From contig JAMPXC010000008.1 of assembly GCA_023701385.1 (NCBI GenBank), forward strand, positions 19,455 through 83,454: a stretch of DNA of 64,000 bases, in the 5' to 3' direction. Both the position numbers and the translations under genes were made by a program. This document shows positions 25,619-33,999 of this stretch, piece by piece. This DNA is from Pseudobdellovibrio sp. Lineage in GTDB: Bacteria; Bdellovibrionota; Bdellovibrionia; Bdellovibrionales; Bdellovibrionaceae. The notes beneath the pieces are model-generated. The model saw only the letters and a program-made list of their open reading frames with translations. It was not told where the DNA came from and made no database searches. Position 1 is the first letter of the stretch. Every line of letters begins with the position of its first letter.

Positions 25619-26506
25619 ATGGATTTAAACGAAATCTCAATCTTTATTAAAGTGGTAAATAGCGGAAGTTTCGCCGGAGCAGCAAAATTACTCGATATGC
25701 CAAAATCAACAGTCAGCGCCAAAGTCTCTGCGTTAGAAAAACGTTTAGGCGTCACACTGATTCGCCGGACAACGCGAAAATTACATGTCACTGAAGCTGG
25801 TCAAAATTACTTTGATAAGTGTGTACTGGGTTTAAATCAAATCACTCAAGCTGAAGAGCAAGTTACCCAAACACAATCAATCCCGCAAGGGGTTTTAAAA
25901 ATCACAGCGCCGGTTGAGCTCGGTTCGATTCTTTTACCAGATGTAATTACACAGTTTCAAAAACAGTATCCGAAAGTAAAACTTGATTTGATGTTAACAG
26001 ATAGAACTGTTGATTTAATTTCTGAGGGTATTGATTTAGGAATTCGAGCCGGGCAGTTAAAAGATTCAACATTAATTGCTAAAAAAATTGGTTCAGTTTT
26101 CTTTGCGCCTTTTGCAAGCCCTAAGTATTTAAAAGCCCATGGCACACCTAAATCACCGAAAGATTTAAAAGAGCATAGCTGTATTATCTTTTCGCCCTTT
26201 GGTTTAGACGGGTGGCAGTTAAGTGGCTCAGGCACTTCACAGTTTGTAAATCTAGATTCTTCACTTACCGTGAACGATTTAAGTTTAGCTAAATCACTGG
26301 CTGTAAGTGATGTGGGTATTGCGCTACTTCCAACGTTCTTTTGTGCGGCAGAAGCAGGTGATAAGTCATTAGTGCGCGTTTTAGATGATTATAAGTCGAA
26401 TATGCGGCAAGTCAGTTTTGTGTACCCGCAACAGCAGTTTGTGCCGAAGAACTTAACGGCTTTTATAACTGTTGCGAGCGAAATTATTCGAAGAAAATTA
26501 GTTTAA
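25619..26506 (+). CDS. LysR-family transcriptional regulator
   Basis: The 295-residue protein has an N-terminal helix-turn-helix (GSFAGAAKLLDMPKSTVSAKVSALEKRLG, then RTTRKLHVTEAG) and a C-terminal effector-binding domain of the LysR/CrgA type (LLPDVITQFQKQYPKVKLDLMLTDRTVDLISEGIDLGIRAG). It is divergently transcribed from the pirin gene, which it most likely controls. The effector is unknown. CGAGG precedes the ATG as a ribosome site. Confidence 0.92.
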   Translation: MDLNEISIFIKVVNSGSFAGAAKLLDMPKSTVSAKVSALEKRLGVTLIRRTTRKLHVTEAGQNYFDKCVLGLNQITQAEEQVTQTQSIPQGVLKITAPVELGSILLPDVITQFQKQYPKVKLDLMLTDRTVDLISEGIDLGIRAGQLKDSTLIAKKIGSVFFAPFASPKYLKAHGTPKSPKDLKEHSCIIFSPFGLDGWQLSGSGTSQFVNLDSSLTVNDLSLAKSLAVSDVGIALLPTFFCAAEAGDKSLVRVLDDYKSNMRQVSFVYPQQQFVPKNLTAFITVASEIIRRKLV

Positions 26507-26508
26507 CG

Positions 26509-28248
26509 TTATTTTCTGATAAAACGTAATTCTTGCGGTTGGTCTTCTCCGTCTGGGCCAGTGGGTAACATACGAATTAAGACCAACTCATCTTTATTAC
26601 AGCGAAACTTTGTCGAACCTTGTGCAAATTCATCAAAGTTTGAATAAGGGTTTGTGCTATCAGCAACCCCCATCGGAAAGAACACCTGAATACGAATCGC
26701 GTAATCGCTTCCGATATCAGAAAAACAGATTTCGTTTTTACTTAAAAGTTTAGCCTGGGCATCGGTGCTTCCGTTCATTGTCACTAATACGCGGATATCA
26801 CCATGCTCGTCGTCTTTAATAATTACTGAGGCGTTAAAATCAGTTTCAGTAAAAGTAAATTTTTGCCCAGGGTTTACAGATAAGGTGTAACTGCCTGATG
26901 AATTTTCTACGACATAATCTTTATGGTTGAAGATACGCGCAAAAACTTTATCTAAAGATGGCTTATCTAATTCGTAATCGCCCACCAGGCATTTATCAAA
27001 TTCAACTTTTTCGACGCACTGGCAAGTGGCTTTTTCGGCTTTGATCTTAAGTTTGAATTTTTCATTCGTTGGGTCGCTACCAGCATACGATGATAAAATA
27101 TCAATACTTTTCGGAAAAGCCTTACAAGACATATCAACTGTTGAAGGGTAACCAACGATTAATGGATTCCATTCGCCCACAGTTCCCGTGGCACGCATAT
27201 CCATAGGGTTAACCGTGCTATCTGGATCAGAAACATTATCAATCGTTACAATCGTTTGTGGTGGTAGCTGAATATCAGTGATTCTGATCGTTAGAATTTC
27301 ATTAAACCATTCAAAGTTATTTTCGCCTTCTTTAACTTTGTATGAATCATTTAAAGTTGAAAGTGACGTTGCCATAAAAGCGCCATCAGCATCTTTAACA
27401 CGGTTACTCGTAACTTCTTGGGCGAAGCGGTGAAAGTGAAGTTCAATCGACGGGTAGTCTAGAACAGCGCTGAACTGATCTGCGGTACCACCTTCTTCGG
27501 GCATATCTTCAATCATACTTAAGACAGCATCATTACCAATCCAGCCCTGTGAAAAAGATTGAAAGAAAAGGTATGTGCCGTAAGAGTCATCTTCTTTTTG
27601 TAAAACCAGAGGGCTATTACCCATATAATCATCGTTATAGTCGAACTCTTGATTGGCTTTTGGGTAAACTAAATTACTAAACCAAACGGCCGAGCCTTCG
27701 CTCCACCATTCGTGAGCACGTTTTGGGGTATCAATAATTTTTTCGCGCCAGATCGTGTCTTGAATGCAGTGAAAGATTTCGTGCGCTAACATTTGTTGTT
27801 GGCGCTCAGGCGTTTGTTTTTTGAATGAATCAATATAAACGATGATAGGGCATGACTCATCATCGCCAGCATGACCTACGCGAACCATGGCGATTTCATT
27901 TTTGATCGCTTTCTGGTCAGTGAAGATAAAAGTTAAAGGCTTAAAGTAAAGTTTGATCGAACTTTCTTCGCGAAGAGCTAAGACTTTGTCGCTCACAGCT
28001 TTAAAAACTTCGCGGGCACGGAAAGTAAAGCCCGTGTCATCCGGAGATAGGGGAAAGCCCTTGGTGTAATGGTAAACTTCGCCAGTACCTACTGAAGTTT
28101 CCCATTTTTCACTGAATGTGCAATCTAGACCTTCTGGAAAACGTGGGTCAGGATACCCCTTGGCCCATAGGGTGTTGCAGTTAATCGAGGCGGCTTCAGT
28201 AACGCCAGAGAGAAGTAAAAATAGACTTAAAAAAATCAGTTGTTTCAT
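26509..28248 (-). CDS. Exported gluzincin-like metalloprotease
   Basis: The 579-residue protein has a signal peptide (MKQLIFLSLFLLLSGVTEA). Near residue 155 is LAHEIFHCIQD, an HExxH zinc motif, followed by EWWSEGSAVWFS, whose Glu is in the gluzincin position. The C-terminal half has many Cys (CNT, CTF, CKAF, CQCVEKVEFDKC, CFSD, CNKDE) and beta-rich sequence, probably disulfide-linked adhesion or carbohydrate-binding domains. The family is not named with confidence. Its stop is 2 nt from the convergent LysR gene stop. Confidence 0.75.
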   Translation of the reverse strand: MKQLIFLSLFLLLSGVTEAASINCNTLWAKGYPDPRFPEGLDCTFSEKWETSVGTGEVYHYTKGFPLSPDDTGFTFRAREVFKAVSDKVLALREESSIKLYFKPLTFIFTDQKAIKNEIAMVRVGHAGDDESCPIIVYIDSFKKQTPERQQQMLAHEIFHCIQDTIWREKIIDTPKRAHEWWSEGSAVWFSNLVYPKANQEFDYNDDYMGNSPLVLQKEDDSYGTYLFFQSFSQGWIGNDAVLSMIEDMPEEGGTADQFSAVLDYPSIELHFHRFAQEVTSNRVKDADGAFMATSLSTLNDSYKVKEGENNFEWFNEILTIRITDIQLPPQTIVTIDNVSDPDSTVNPMDMRATGTVGEWNPLIVGYPSTVDMSCKAFPKSIDILSSYAGSDPTNEKFKLKIKAEKATCQCVEKVEFDKCLVGDYELDKPSLDKVFARIFNHKDYVVENSSGSYTLSVNPGQKFTFTETDFNASVIIKDDEHGDIRVLVTMNGSTDAQAKLLSKNEICFSDIGSDYAIRIQVFFPMGVADSTNPYSNFDEFAQGSTKFRCNKDELVLIRMLPTGPDGEDQPQELRFIRK

Positions 28249-28323
28249 AGAGAGCGTTTTTAGCCAATTTTTTCACTTTGCAAAAGCAAAAAAAGATGTT
28301 CAGCTTATTAAAAAGGACTTTGT

Positions 28324-28767
28324 ATGAAAACTCTTCTATTTGCAGTATTAATTTTACCTCAATTCGCGATGGCCGCTCTTAACGGAACTTGGACAGGCTG
28401 GGCTTACTGGCGCTATCAAGGTGAAGGCCCTAAGTGCTTTGCGCAGATGAAGTTTTCTGAAAATCCAGAGAAATTTGTTCTTAAGGGCGGTTTAATTGAT
28501 TGTGACGTGGTTTACATGGAAACCGACAAACGTGAATTTACAAAAGATGTAAACGGTGAATTGATCTTAGATGGTCAAGTAGCGGGTGCTTGGAGTGTTG
28601 ACGGTGCTGTTAGCACTTATAAATGGGAAGAGCAGTATAATGAAACGACTGTGGTTCATGTGAACATGCGTGTTGAAGGTGGGCATATGGATTATAAAGA
28701 GCAGTGGATCGAGTCTGATGGCAGTCTTCTGTACGATATCGAGGGCCGTCTGTTTCAAGGACAGTAA
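28324..28767 (+). CDS. Small exported beta-rich protein of unknown function
   Basis: The 147-residue protein has a signal peptide (MKTLLFAVLILPQFAMA). The mature protein (LNGTWTGWAYWRYQGEGPKCFAQMKFSEN ... YDIEGRLFQG) has repeated short strands and starts with a GxW pattern, as in lipocalin-like folds. Two Cys (PKCFA, IDCDV) could pair. AAGGAC precedes the ATG. The next gene follows after 31 nt, so they are likely co-transcribed. Confidence 0.75.
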   Translation: MKTLLFAVLILPQFAMAALNGTWTGWAYWRYQGEGPKCFAQMKFSENPEKFVLKGGLIDCDVVYMETDKREFTKDVNGELILDGQVAGAWSVDGAVSTYKWEEQYNETTVVHVNMRVEGGHMDYKEQWIESDGSLLYDIEGRLFQGQ

Positions 28768-28798
28768 TAGCCCTGTTTTTATTTTTAGAGGGTTAATT

Positions 28799-29098
28799 AT
28801 GAAATTGAGTTCAACTTTGTTAGCGGTCGTAATTTTAGTATTTTCATCGCAAGTTTTTTCTGCTGCAGAAGTGTCTTGCCAAGAGCAGGCCGAAGCCGCA
28901 GCCATTGCCGCTGAAAAAGAATCCAATAAAAAAGAAAAGTTTCAAGTAAAGAACACAGTTAAAGAAGTAACTGATTCTAAAACTGAAGAAACTTATACGA
29001 CTGAAGTTTATAATTCAAATGGCGGCTTTGTTCCTTACGATATAGTTGTGAAAAAAACAGGCTGCAAAATTTTATCAGTAAAGGCTACGACTCTATAA
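28799..29098 (+). CDS. Small exported protein of unknown function
   Basis: The 99-residue protein starts at 28799, after an AGAGGG site. It has signal peptide MKLSSTLLAVVILVFSSQVFSA, then a charged helical part (QEQAEAAAIAAEKESNKKEKF) and a short beta-rich C-terminus. Two Cys (VSCQE, TGCKI) probably form a disulfide. The family is unknown. metC starts 4 nt after its stop. Confidence 0.7.
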   Translation: MKLSSTLLAVVILVFSSQVFSAAEVSCQEQAEAAAIAAEKESNKKEKFQVKNTVKEVTDSKTEETYTTEVYNSNGGFVPYDIVVKKTGCKILSVKATTL

Positions 29099-29102
29099 TA
29101 CT

Positions 29103-30260
29103 ATGCACTGGCGCTCGAAATTACTTCATCCAACTAATCATGCTCCTAAAGACTATAATTCATTAACAATTCCGGTTCACCGTGCTTCAACAGTGGTCTT
29201 TGAAAATACCAAAGGTATTATCGATAACTGGAGGCAGAAAACTCACGGTTATACTTACGGCCTTTTTGGAAGCCCAACGGTTGTTGAGCTTGGGACGCGT
29301 ATCGCTGAAATCGAAGGGGCAAACCACACATTTATTGTTCCTGGTGGACAGGCTGCAATTTCAACGGTGTATTTAGCTTTTTGCAAAACAGGCAGTCATT
29401 GTCTGGTACCGTATAGTGCTTACGGCCCTAATAAAGAATTAGCGTACGGTTTACTTAAAAACATGGGCATCGAAGTGCAAACTTATGATGCTTCAATCGG
29501 TGCTGGTATCGCCGATCTTATCAAACCAAATACTCATCTTATTTGGACAGAAAGCCCTGGTTCAATCACCATGGAAATTCAAGATGTTCCAGCGATTATT
29601 AAAGCTGCTAAAGCGCATAATGTGGCAGTGGCGATTGATAACACGTATTCAGCGGGTGTGCTGTTTGATGCGTTTAAACACGGTGTTGATATTAGCGTAC
29701 AAGCTCTTACAAAATACATCGGTGGTCATAGTGATATCGTTCTTGGTTCGTTATCAGTGGCCAATAATGCTCTTTATGAAAAAGTAGGATCTATCTGGGC
29801 CCAGCTTGGAATGAATGTTTCTCCTGATGATGCAAGTCTTGCTTTACGTGGGCTTCAAACTTTAGGTGTGCGTTTAGAAAAGTTAGAAGCCAGCAGCTTA
29901 AAAATTGCTAAGTGGCTTAAAGCGCACGCAGATGTTGAATTGGTTCTCCACCCGGCGTTACCAGATTGCGGTGGGCATGATATTTGGAAGCGTGACTTTA
30001 CAGGATCGGCCAGTGTTTTTTCATTCGTGTTTAAAGAGCATGTAACAAAAGAACAGGTGCTTAACATTGTTGAAAGTTTAAAATTTTTTAAGCTGGGGTT
30101 TAGTTGGGGCGGAACGCAGTCGCTCGTGATGGTTTATCCCGGGCTACATCGCCCCAATCGCGATTATAAAGATCGTTTAGTACGTCTAAACATTGGCCTT
30201 GAAGAAGCAGATGACCTTATTGCTGATCTGGCCGCAGCGATCGAGAAGATTAGAAAGTAA
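29103..30260 (+). CDS. metC: Cystathionine beta-lyase
   Basis: The 385-residue PLP enzyme cleaves cystathionine to homocysteine, ammonia and pyruvate in methionine synthesis. Family marks are HRASTVVF, YTYGLFGSPT, IDNTYSAG and the PLP-Lys motif SVQALTKYIGGHSD; the Gly-rich end GFSWGGTQSLVMVYPG is typical of MetC rather than gamma-synthases. The start codon is 4 nt after the stop of the small exported protein gene, so they share a transcript, perhaps by chance of position. Confidence 0.9.
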   Translation: MHWRSKLLHPTNHAPKDYNSLTIPVHRASTVVFENTKGIIDNWRQKTHGYTYGLFGSPTVVELGTRIAEIEGANHTFIVPGGQAAISTVYLAFCKTGSHCLVPYSAYGPNKELAYGLLKNMGIEVQTYDASIGAGIADLIKPNTHLIWTESPGSITMEIQDVPAIIKAAKAHNVAVAIDNTYSAGVLFDAFKHGVDISVQALTKYIGGHSDIVLGSLSVANNALYEKVGSIWAQLGMNVSPDDASLALRGLQTLGVRLEKLEASSLKIAKWLKAHADVELVLHPALPDCGGHDIWKRDFTGSASVFSFVFKEHVTKEQVLNIVESLKFFKLGFSWGGTQSLVMVYPGLHRPNRDYKDRLVRLNIGLEEADDLIADLAAAIEKIRK

Positions 30261-30310
30261 CGGATTCGCTTCATCTTGAGACGTAAAACAATTTTTGTTT
30301 CTTTGAAGTC

Positions 30311-30335
30311 TTTAGACACCTGTAGGGCGTCTAAA
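30311..30335. promoter_or_regulatory. Dyad upstream of a sigma-54 promoter
   Basis: TTTAGAC (30311-30317) and GTCTAAA (30329-30335) are 11 nt apart, 22 nt upstream of the sigma-54 promoter at 30358. It may bind an activator. Confidence 0.4.
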
Positions 30336-30357
30336 TTGTCTCTGAGTTCTATTGTCG

Positions 30358-30375
30358 TTGGTACGCTGGCTGCAA
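30358..30375 (+). promoter_or_regulatory. Sigma-54 promoter
   Basis: TTGGTACGCTGGCTGCAA has GG-N10-GC, and lies 30 nt before the ATG at 30388. A leader of about 3 nt is predicted. Confidence 0.78.
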
Positions 30376-30387
30376 ATTAAGGCCAAT

Positions 30388-30912
30388 ATGAAAAAACACA
30401 TCTTATCATTAGCGTTAGTTTTAGTAACATCAACTTCTGCAATGGCTCAATCTGTGAACTGGTTTGTAGGCACAGATGAACGCATGACTTGTGACGGTGA
30501 TGGTGAAGCTGACCAAGTTGTTCTTGATATGGCTATTGATGGCGGCGGTCAAAGTAAGTTTAAAGAATCAATCCGTGTTTCAGGTGTTAAATTGCGTAAA
30601 AAGTTAATGGAATTATTAACTGATAAAGGTATTAGCGGAACTACTCTTCCCATGGAAATGGACGACTACGTTAAGCAAGCCGTGTGTTTTACTAAGGTTG
30701 TTGTAGAAGGTAAAGTTGCTGACGGTTTTGATTTAAGATTTAAAAAAACATTAACCACGCTTGAAGCGCAGTTAGAGAAAAATAAAAAAGACACATTAAC
30801 AGGTGAAGATGCTGTGACGAATTCAGAAAAAAGTATGGCTTACGCTAATGAAATCCTGTTTGCGAATCGCGGTGCTGTTGCTTTCATTATAACTACGTTT
30901 GAAAATTACTAA
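30388..30912 (+). CDS. Small exported protein, paralogue of 24243-24743
   Basis: The 174-residue protein has signal peptide MKKHILSLALVLVTSTSAMA. I choose ATG 30388 because an upstream in-frame TTG at 30352 would place the sigma-54 promoter inside the gene. The mature protein is helical with two Cys (MTCDGDG, AVCFTKV). It shares its pattern and C-terminal motif with the 24243 protein (ILFANRGAVAFIITTFENY against VFFNRDSIAFMRTLIEEFDN). The function is unknown. Being sigma-54 dependent, it is likely tied to a growth-phase or stress switch; this is inference. Confidence 0.8.
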   Translation: MKKHILSLALVLVTSTSAMAQSVNWFVGTDERMTCDGDGEADQVVLDMAIDGGGQSKFKESIRVSGVKLRKKLMELLTDKGISGTTLPMEMDDYVKQAVCFTKVVVEGKVADGFDLRFKKTLTTLEAQLEKNKKDTLTGEDAVTNSEKSMAYANEILFANRGAVAFIITTFENY

Positions 30913-31223
30913 TTAATAGGATCGGCTCTACTCCGGAAAAGTGGAGCGTTGAATTTTGGGTCAAAAAAATTACGTTTCTATTTCGTCTTTAAGTTTTAGC
31001 GGTAGCGAAACAGCTAAAACGGGAGTGAAAATTAAAAGGAGCGTTTCTTTAAGCGGAAAAATTCGTCACATTAGATATCACTAATTTGAATTCAAACGAC
31101 AAATAATTTTTTTAATTAGGAAGCTGTTTTTTTACAGCGATTAATGTTTGATTTTCGTAAATTTAGTGATCTGGCGGCCGTCTTTTTCTTTAAACATTAA
31201 AAAAAATCGACTACAACTAAAAG
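30913..31223. other. Intergenic region, mostly empty
   Basis: A hairpin GCTCTAC/GTGGAGC around TCCGGAAAA begins about 15 nt after the stop and may end the upstream transcript, though no T-run follows directly. The rest is AT-rich, with no convincing gene, RNA or repeat. Confidence 0.5.
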
Positions 31224-32405
31224 ATGAAAAAAATAATCTCTCATCTTTTAGTTTTGTTTTTTGTTTGTTTATCTTTAGCTAATTGCACACCTTCATCAGA
31301 TGGTAACTCTTCGGTTTTTTCAGAGATTAATTCGCCGGCCGCAATGCCCCCAACCACTACAAATCCACCAGCTACAAGCTCATCGCCACCAGTGGTGACT
31401 TCGCCCAATGAAACTGTGGTTGCTTTGCCCTTACTTAAAGGTGATGTTCAGCTGATCGTGACTCCGAATGCGAAAGGTCATGTCGAGTTTTTACAGAGCA
31501 TTAATAACACCAGAAGTGGTGATGTGATTCGCATGGCAATGTTTCATTTAACAAGTAATGAAATTATTAATGCTTTAGTGTCAGCACAGAAAAGAGGAGT
31601 TACAGTTAAAGTTATTTTAGACAGCGTAAGTTTAAACCTTCCGAACTTTAATTTAGGTTTTCAGCAGTTAAAATCAGGCGGTGTTGATGTGCGCGCCAGC
31701 ACTTCGGCTTTTACCATTAGTCACCAAAAATCGATGGTTATTAATAATTCAGAAGCATTTATTACAGCGATTAATTTAACGAAGTTAGAAGATGTGACCC
31801 GCGATTTTGGTTTAATTGTGCATGACCCTGATGTGATCAGTGAGGTGATTAGTGTTTTTGAACAAGATTGGGTAAATGCCAATACTAAGCAGGGGCTTAC
31901 TCCTCAAGTGAGCGAGCTTCATCTTGTGTGGAGTCCTGTTAATTCTTTGACTAAGTTAGTAGGTCTTATTTCATCGGCTAAAAAGTCATTGGTCGTGCAG
32001 GTTGAAAATCTTGGGGATTCGCAAATTCAAGCCGCACTGATTGCGGCAAGAAAGCGGGGAGTCGCAGTTAGAGTTCTTGTTCCGATGTGCAGTAAAGGCA
32101 ATGCAAAAATTAATTACCCATATTTAAAAGAACTAGCTTCTGGTGGCGTGCAAACTAAGGTGATGCCAATTCCAGAAACTGTTACGCAGCCTTATATGCA
32201 TTCAAAGATGATGGTTGTTGACGGCGTAATATCGTACATTGGTTCGGTCAATTTTTCGAAGAACTCAACATCAAGGGCACGTGAATTAGGGATTCTATTT
32301 TCAGAGGAAAAACCTATTCAAACAATGTCAGCTATTTTTGAATTAGACTGGAAGGCTGCAGTATCTGTTCCAGATGAAACCACAGTGAATTGTCCTTTAA
32401 TTTAG
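31224..32405 (+). CDS. Phospholipase D-like lipoprotein
   Basis: The 393-residue protein has lipobox LANC, then a Pro/Thr/Ser-rich linker. It carries two PLD repeats. The second HKD motif is intact (HSKMMVVDGVISYIGSVNFSKNS). The first reads HQKSMVINNSEAFITAINLTK, with Asn in place of the usual Asp; His and Lys remain. PLD-fold proteins of this sort hydrolyse phospholipids or nucleic acids, often outside the cytoplasm. Activity is likely but not sure, because the Asp-to-Asn change affects one half-site. It is a single gene; a hairpin follows its stop. Confidence 0.85.
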   Translation: MKKIISHLLVLFFVCLSLANCTPSSDGNSSVFSEINSPAAMPPTTTNPPATSSSPPVVTSPNETVVALPLLKGDVQLIVTPNAKGHVEFLQSINNTRSGDVIRMAMFHLTSNEIINALVSAQKRGVTVKVILDSVSLNLPNFNLGFQQLKSGGVDVRASTSAFTISHQKSMVINNSEAFITAINLTKLEDVTRDFGLIVHDPDVISEVISVFEQDWVNANTKQGLTPQVSELHLVWSPVNSLTKLVGLISSAKKSLVVQVENLGDSQIQAALIAARKRGVAVRVLVPMCSKGNAKINYPYLKELASGGVQTKVMPIPETVTQPYMHSKMMVVDGVISYIGSVNFSKNSTSRARELGILFSEEKPIQTMSAIFELDWKAAVSVPDETTVNCPLI

Positions 32406-32425
32406 CATTAAGAATCAGCTAAAAA

Positions 32426-32455
32426 TACCATAAGGCGTTATGGGGTCTTATGGTA
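32426..32455 (+). terminator. Alternating hairpin after the PLD-like gene
   Basis: TACCATAAG (32426-32434) pairs with CTTATGGTA (32447-32455). The inner segment CCATAA-GGCG-TTATGG (32428-32443) can form a competing hairpin. No strong T-run follows, so termination is uncertain. Confidence 0.45.
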
Positions 32456-32543
32456 CGGACAATCTCTCAGATTAAGTATTGTTTAATAGCATAATTAGTG
32501 ATTACATTAACATTCGGGATTTTTACTTCTAGGAGAGCTGTGT

Positions 32544-32936
32544 TTGGAATCTCAAAATCAAAACGAACAACCTGAAAAAAGTATTCTGGTCGTGGATGAT
32601 GATGAAGGGATTCGCGAGATCTTACAAATGGCTTTTATGACAGAAGGCTATTCGGTGACAACAGCAGCCAATGGCAAAGAGGCACTGGATATTCTTTCTC
32701 ATTCACCTCACTATGGGCTTATTCTTTTAGATCTTATGATGCCTAAAATGAACGGGTGGGAATTCGTTGAAGCCTTTCAAAAAAGTAATCACCCTCAAAT
32801 TCCCATTATCCTTATGACGGCCTATACTGATCGAGTTAAAAATATTGACGTCAAAGAAGTCATCTCAAAGCCAATGGATTTTGAGGCTCTTTTACAAAGA
32901 GTTCAGGCAAACTATAAAGAAAATTATCAATCTTAA
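32544..32936 (+). CDS. Single-domain response regulator (CheY-like)
   Basis: The 130-residue protein is a lone receiver domain. The acidic pocket is VVDDDEG, the phospho-Asp is in LILLDLMMP, and the switch Thr and Lys are in LMTAYTD and ISKPMDF. The start is TTG at 32544, set by AGGAGAG 8 nt upstream. It heads a cassette with a periplasmic binding protein and a sensor kinase 15 nt and further downstream. Having no output domain, it must act by protein contact or phosphotransfer. Confidence 0.9.
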   Translation: MESQNQNEQPEKSILVVDDDEGIREILQMAFMTEGYSVTTAANGKEALDILSHSPHYGLILLDLMMPKMNGWEFVEAFQKSNHPQIPIILMTAYTDRVKNIDVKEVISKPMDFEALLQRVQANYKENYQS

Positions 32937-32951
32937 GATTGGCGGAAAAAT

Positions 32952-33989
32952 ATGAAAATTCTAGCATTGCTAACGATTGTATCTAGTTTAGCTTACACAT
33001 CTCATGCTTATGCCAAAGAATTTCGCGTCGGCGTTCTTTATTGGTCAATGAATATCGAAGGCCAAGTGGCCATGCGAAAAGGCGTTGAAGAAGTTGCCGC
33101 ACAAATTAATCAAGACTTAAAAAAATATAAAGACCACTTAAAACTTATTCCCTATGTGGCTGGTGACGGAGATGAAGGCGTAGCTAATCAGATTAAGCAA
33201 ATGGATCAGATGATCGATAAAGATCATGTCGATCTGATCATCGTACAACCGACTGACAATGCAGCTCTTGTAGCTCCGCTCATGAAAGCTAACGCCAAAA
33301 AAATTCCGGTTGTAGCTTATGACCAATACGTCGTTAAAGGCGAAATTGCTTCTTACATTACGTCAAACAATTACCAAGCGGGCTATTTGGGTGGGGAATA
33401 TTTAGCCTCGTTATTTGCAGACGACTATGAAATGAAGTTAGTGTTAGTTGAATATCCAAAAGTTTCATCGACTGTTGAAAGAGTTGACGGGTTAATGGAT
33501 GCTTTAAAAACAGAAAAACAAAAATTTAAAGTCATCGGCTCTTTTGAAGCTGTTGAGCCCGTTGCCGGTAAAAAAGCTGGCGCTGATATTCTAGCTAAGT
33601 TTCCGAAAAAAAATTCAGTTGATGCTATCTTTACGGTCAATGATGGCGGGGGCCTTAGTGTTGTAGAAGCTATAGCGAAAGCTAAGCGTAATGAAATCAA
33701 AATTGCCACAGTCGATGGTGATCCTCGTTCGGTAAAAAATATTAAAGCAGGTCTTACAGTTATTGATTCAGCCCAGTTTTGTGCAGAGCTTGGCAGGCAA
33801 AGTATGAGTGTTGCCTGGAAAATTTTAAAAGGTGAAAAGTATCCTAAAAAAATTCTTGTGCCGACATTTCCGATCGTTAAAACAACAGTCGGTTTTTATC
33901 CTGGGTGGCTGGGTAAGATACCAAATAAGTTTGAAAAAGCGTGGAAGAAAGGAAGCTTCTGGGATAACCAGTTTATTGAAAAGTATTAA
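32952..33989 (+). CDS. Periplasmic binding protein (sugar-type, Peripla_BP_4)
   Basis: The 345-residue protein has a signal peptide (to about residue 21, SHAYAKE). It resembles the RbsB/TorT/LuxP group: VGVLYWSMNIEGQVAMRKGVEE, DLIIVQPTDNAALVAPLMKAN, IPVVAYDQ, TSNNYQAGYLGGEYL and DAIFTVNDGGGLSVVEA. No ABC permease or ATPase is nearby; instead it lies between a receiver gene and a transmembrane kinase, so it probably presents a ligand to the kinase rather than feeding transport. Its 3' end runs to within 10 nt of the kinase start. Confidence 0.88.
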   Translation: MKILALLTIVSSLAYTSHAYAKEFRVGVLYWSMNIEGQVAMRKGVEEVAAQINQDLKKYKDHLKLIPYVAGDGDEGVANQIKQMDQMIDKDHVDLIIVQPTDNAALVAPLMKANAKKIPVVAYDQYVVKGEIASYITSNNYQAGYLGGEYLASLFADDYEMKLVLVEYPKVSSTVERVDGLMDALKTEKQKFKVIGSFEAVEPVAGKKAGADILAKFPKKNSVDAIFTVNDGGGLSVVEAIAKAKRNEIKIATVDGDPRSVKNIKAGLTVIDSAQFCAELGRQSMSVAWKILKGEKYPKKILVPTFPIVKTTVGFYPGWLGKIPNKFEKAWKKGSFWDNQFIEKY

Positions 33990-33999
33990 AAAGCATGTT

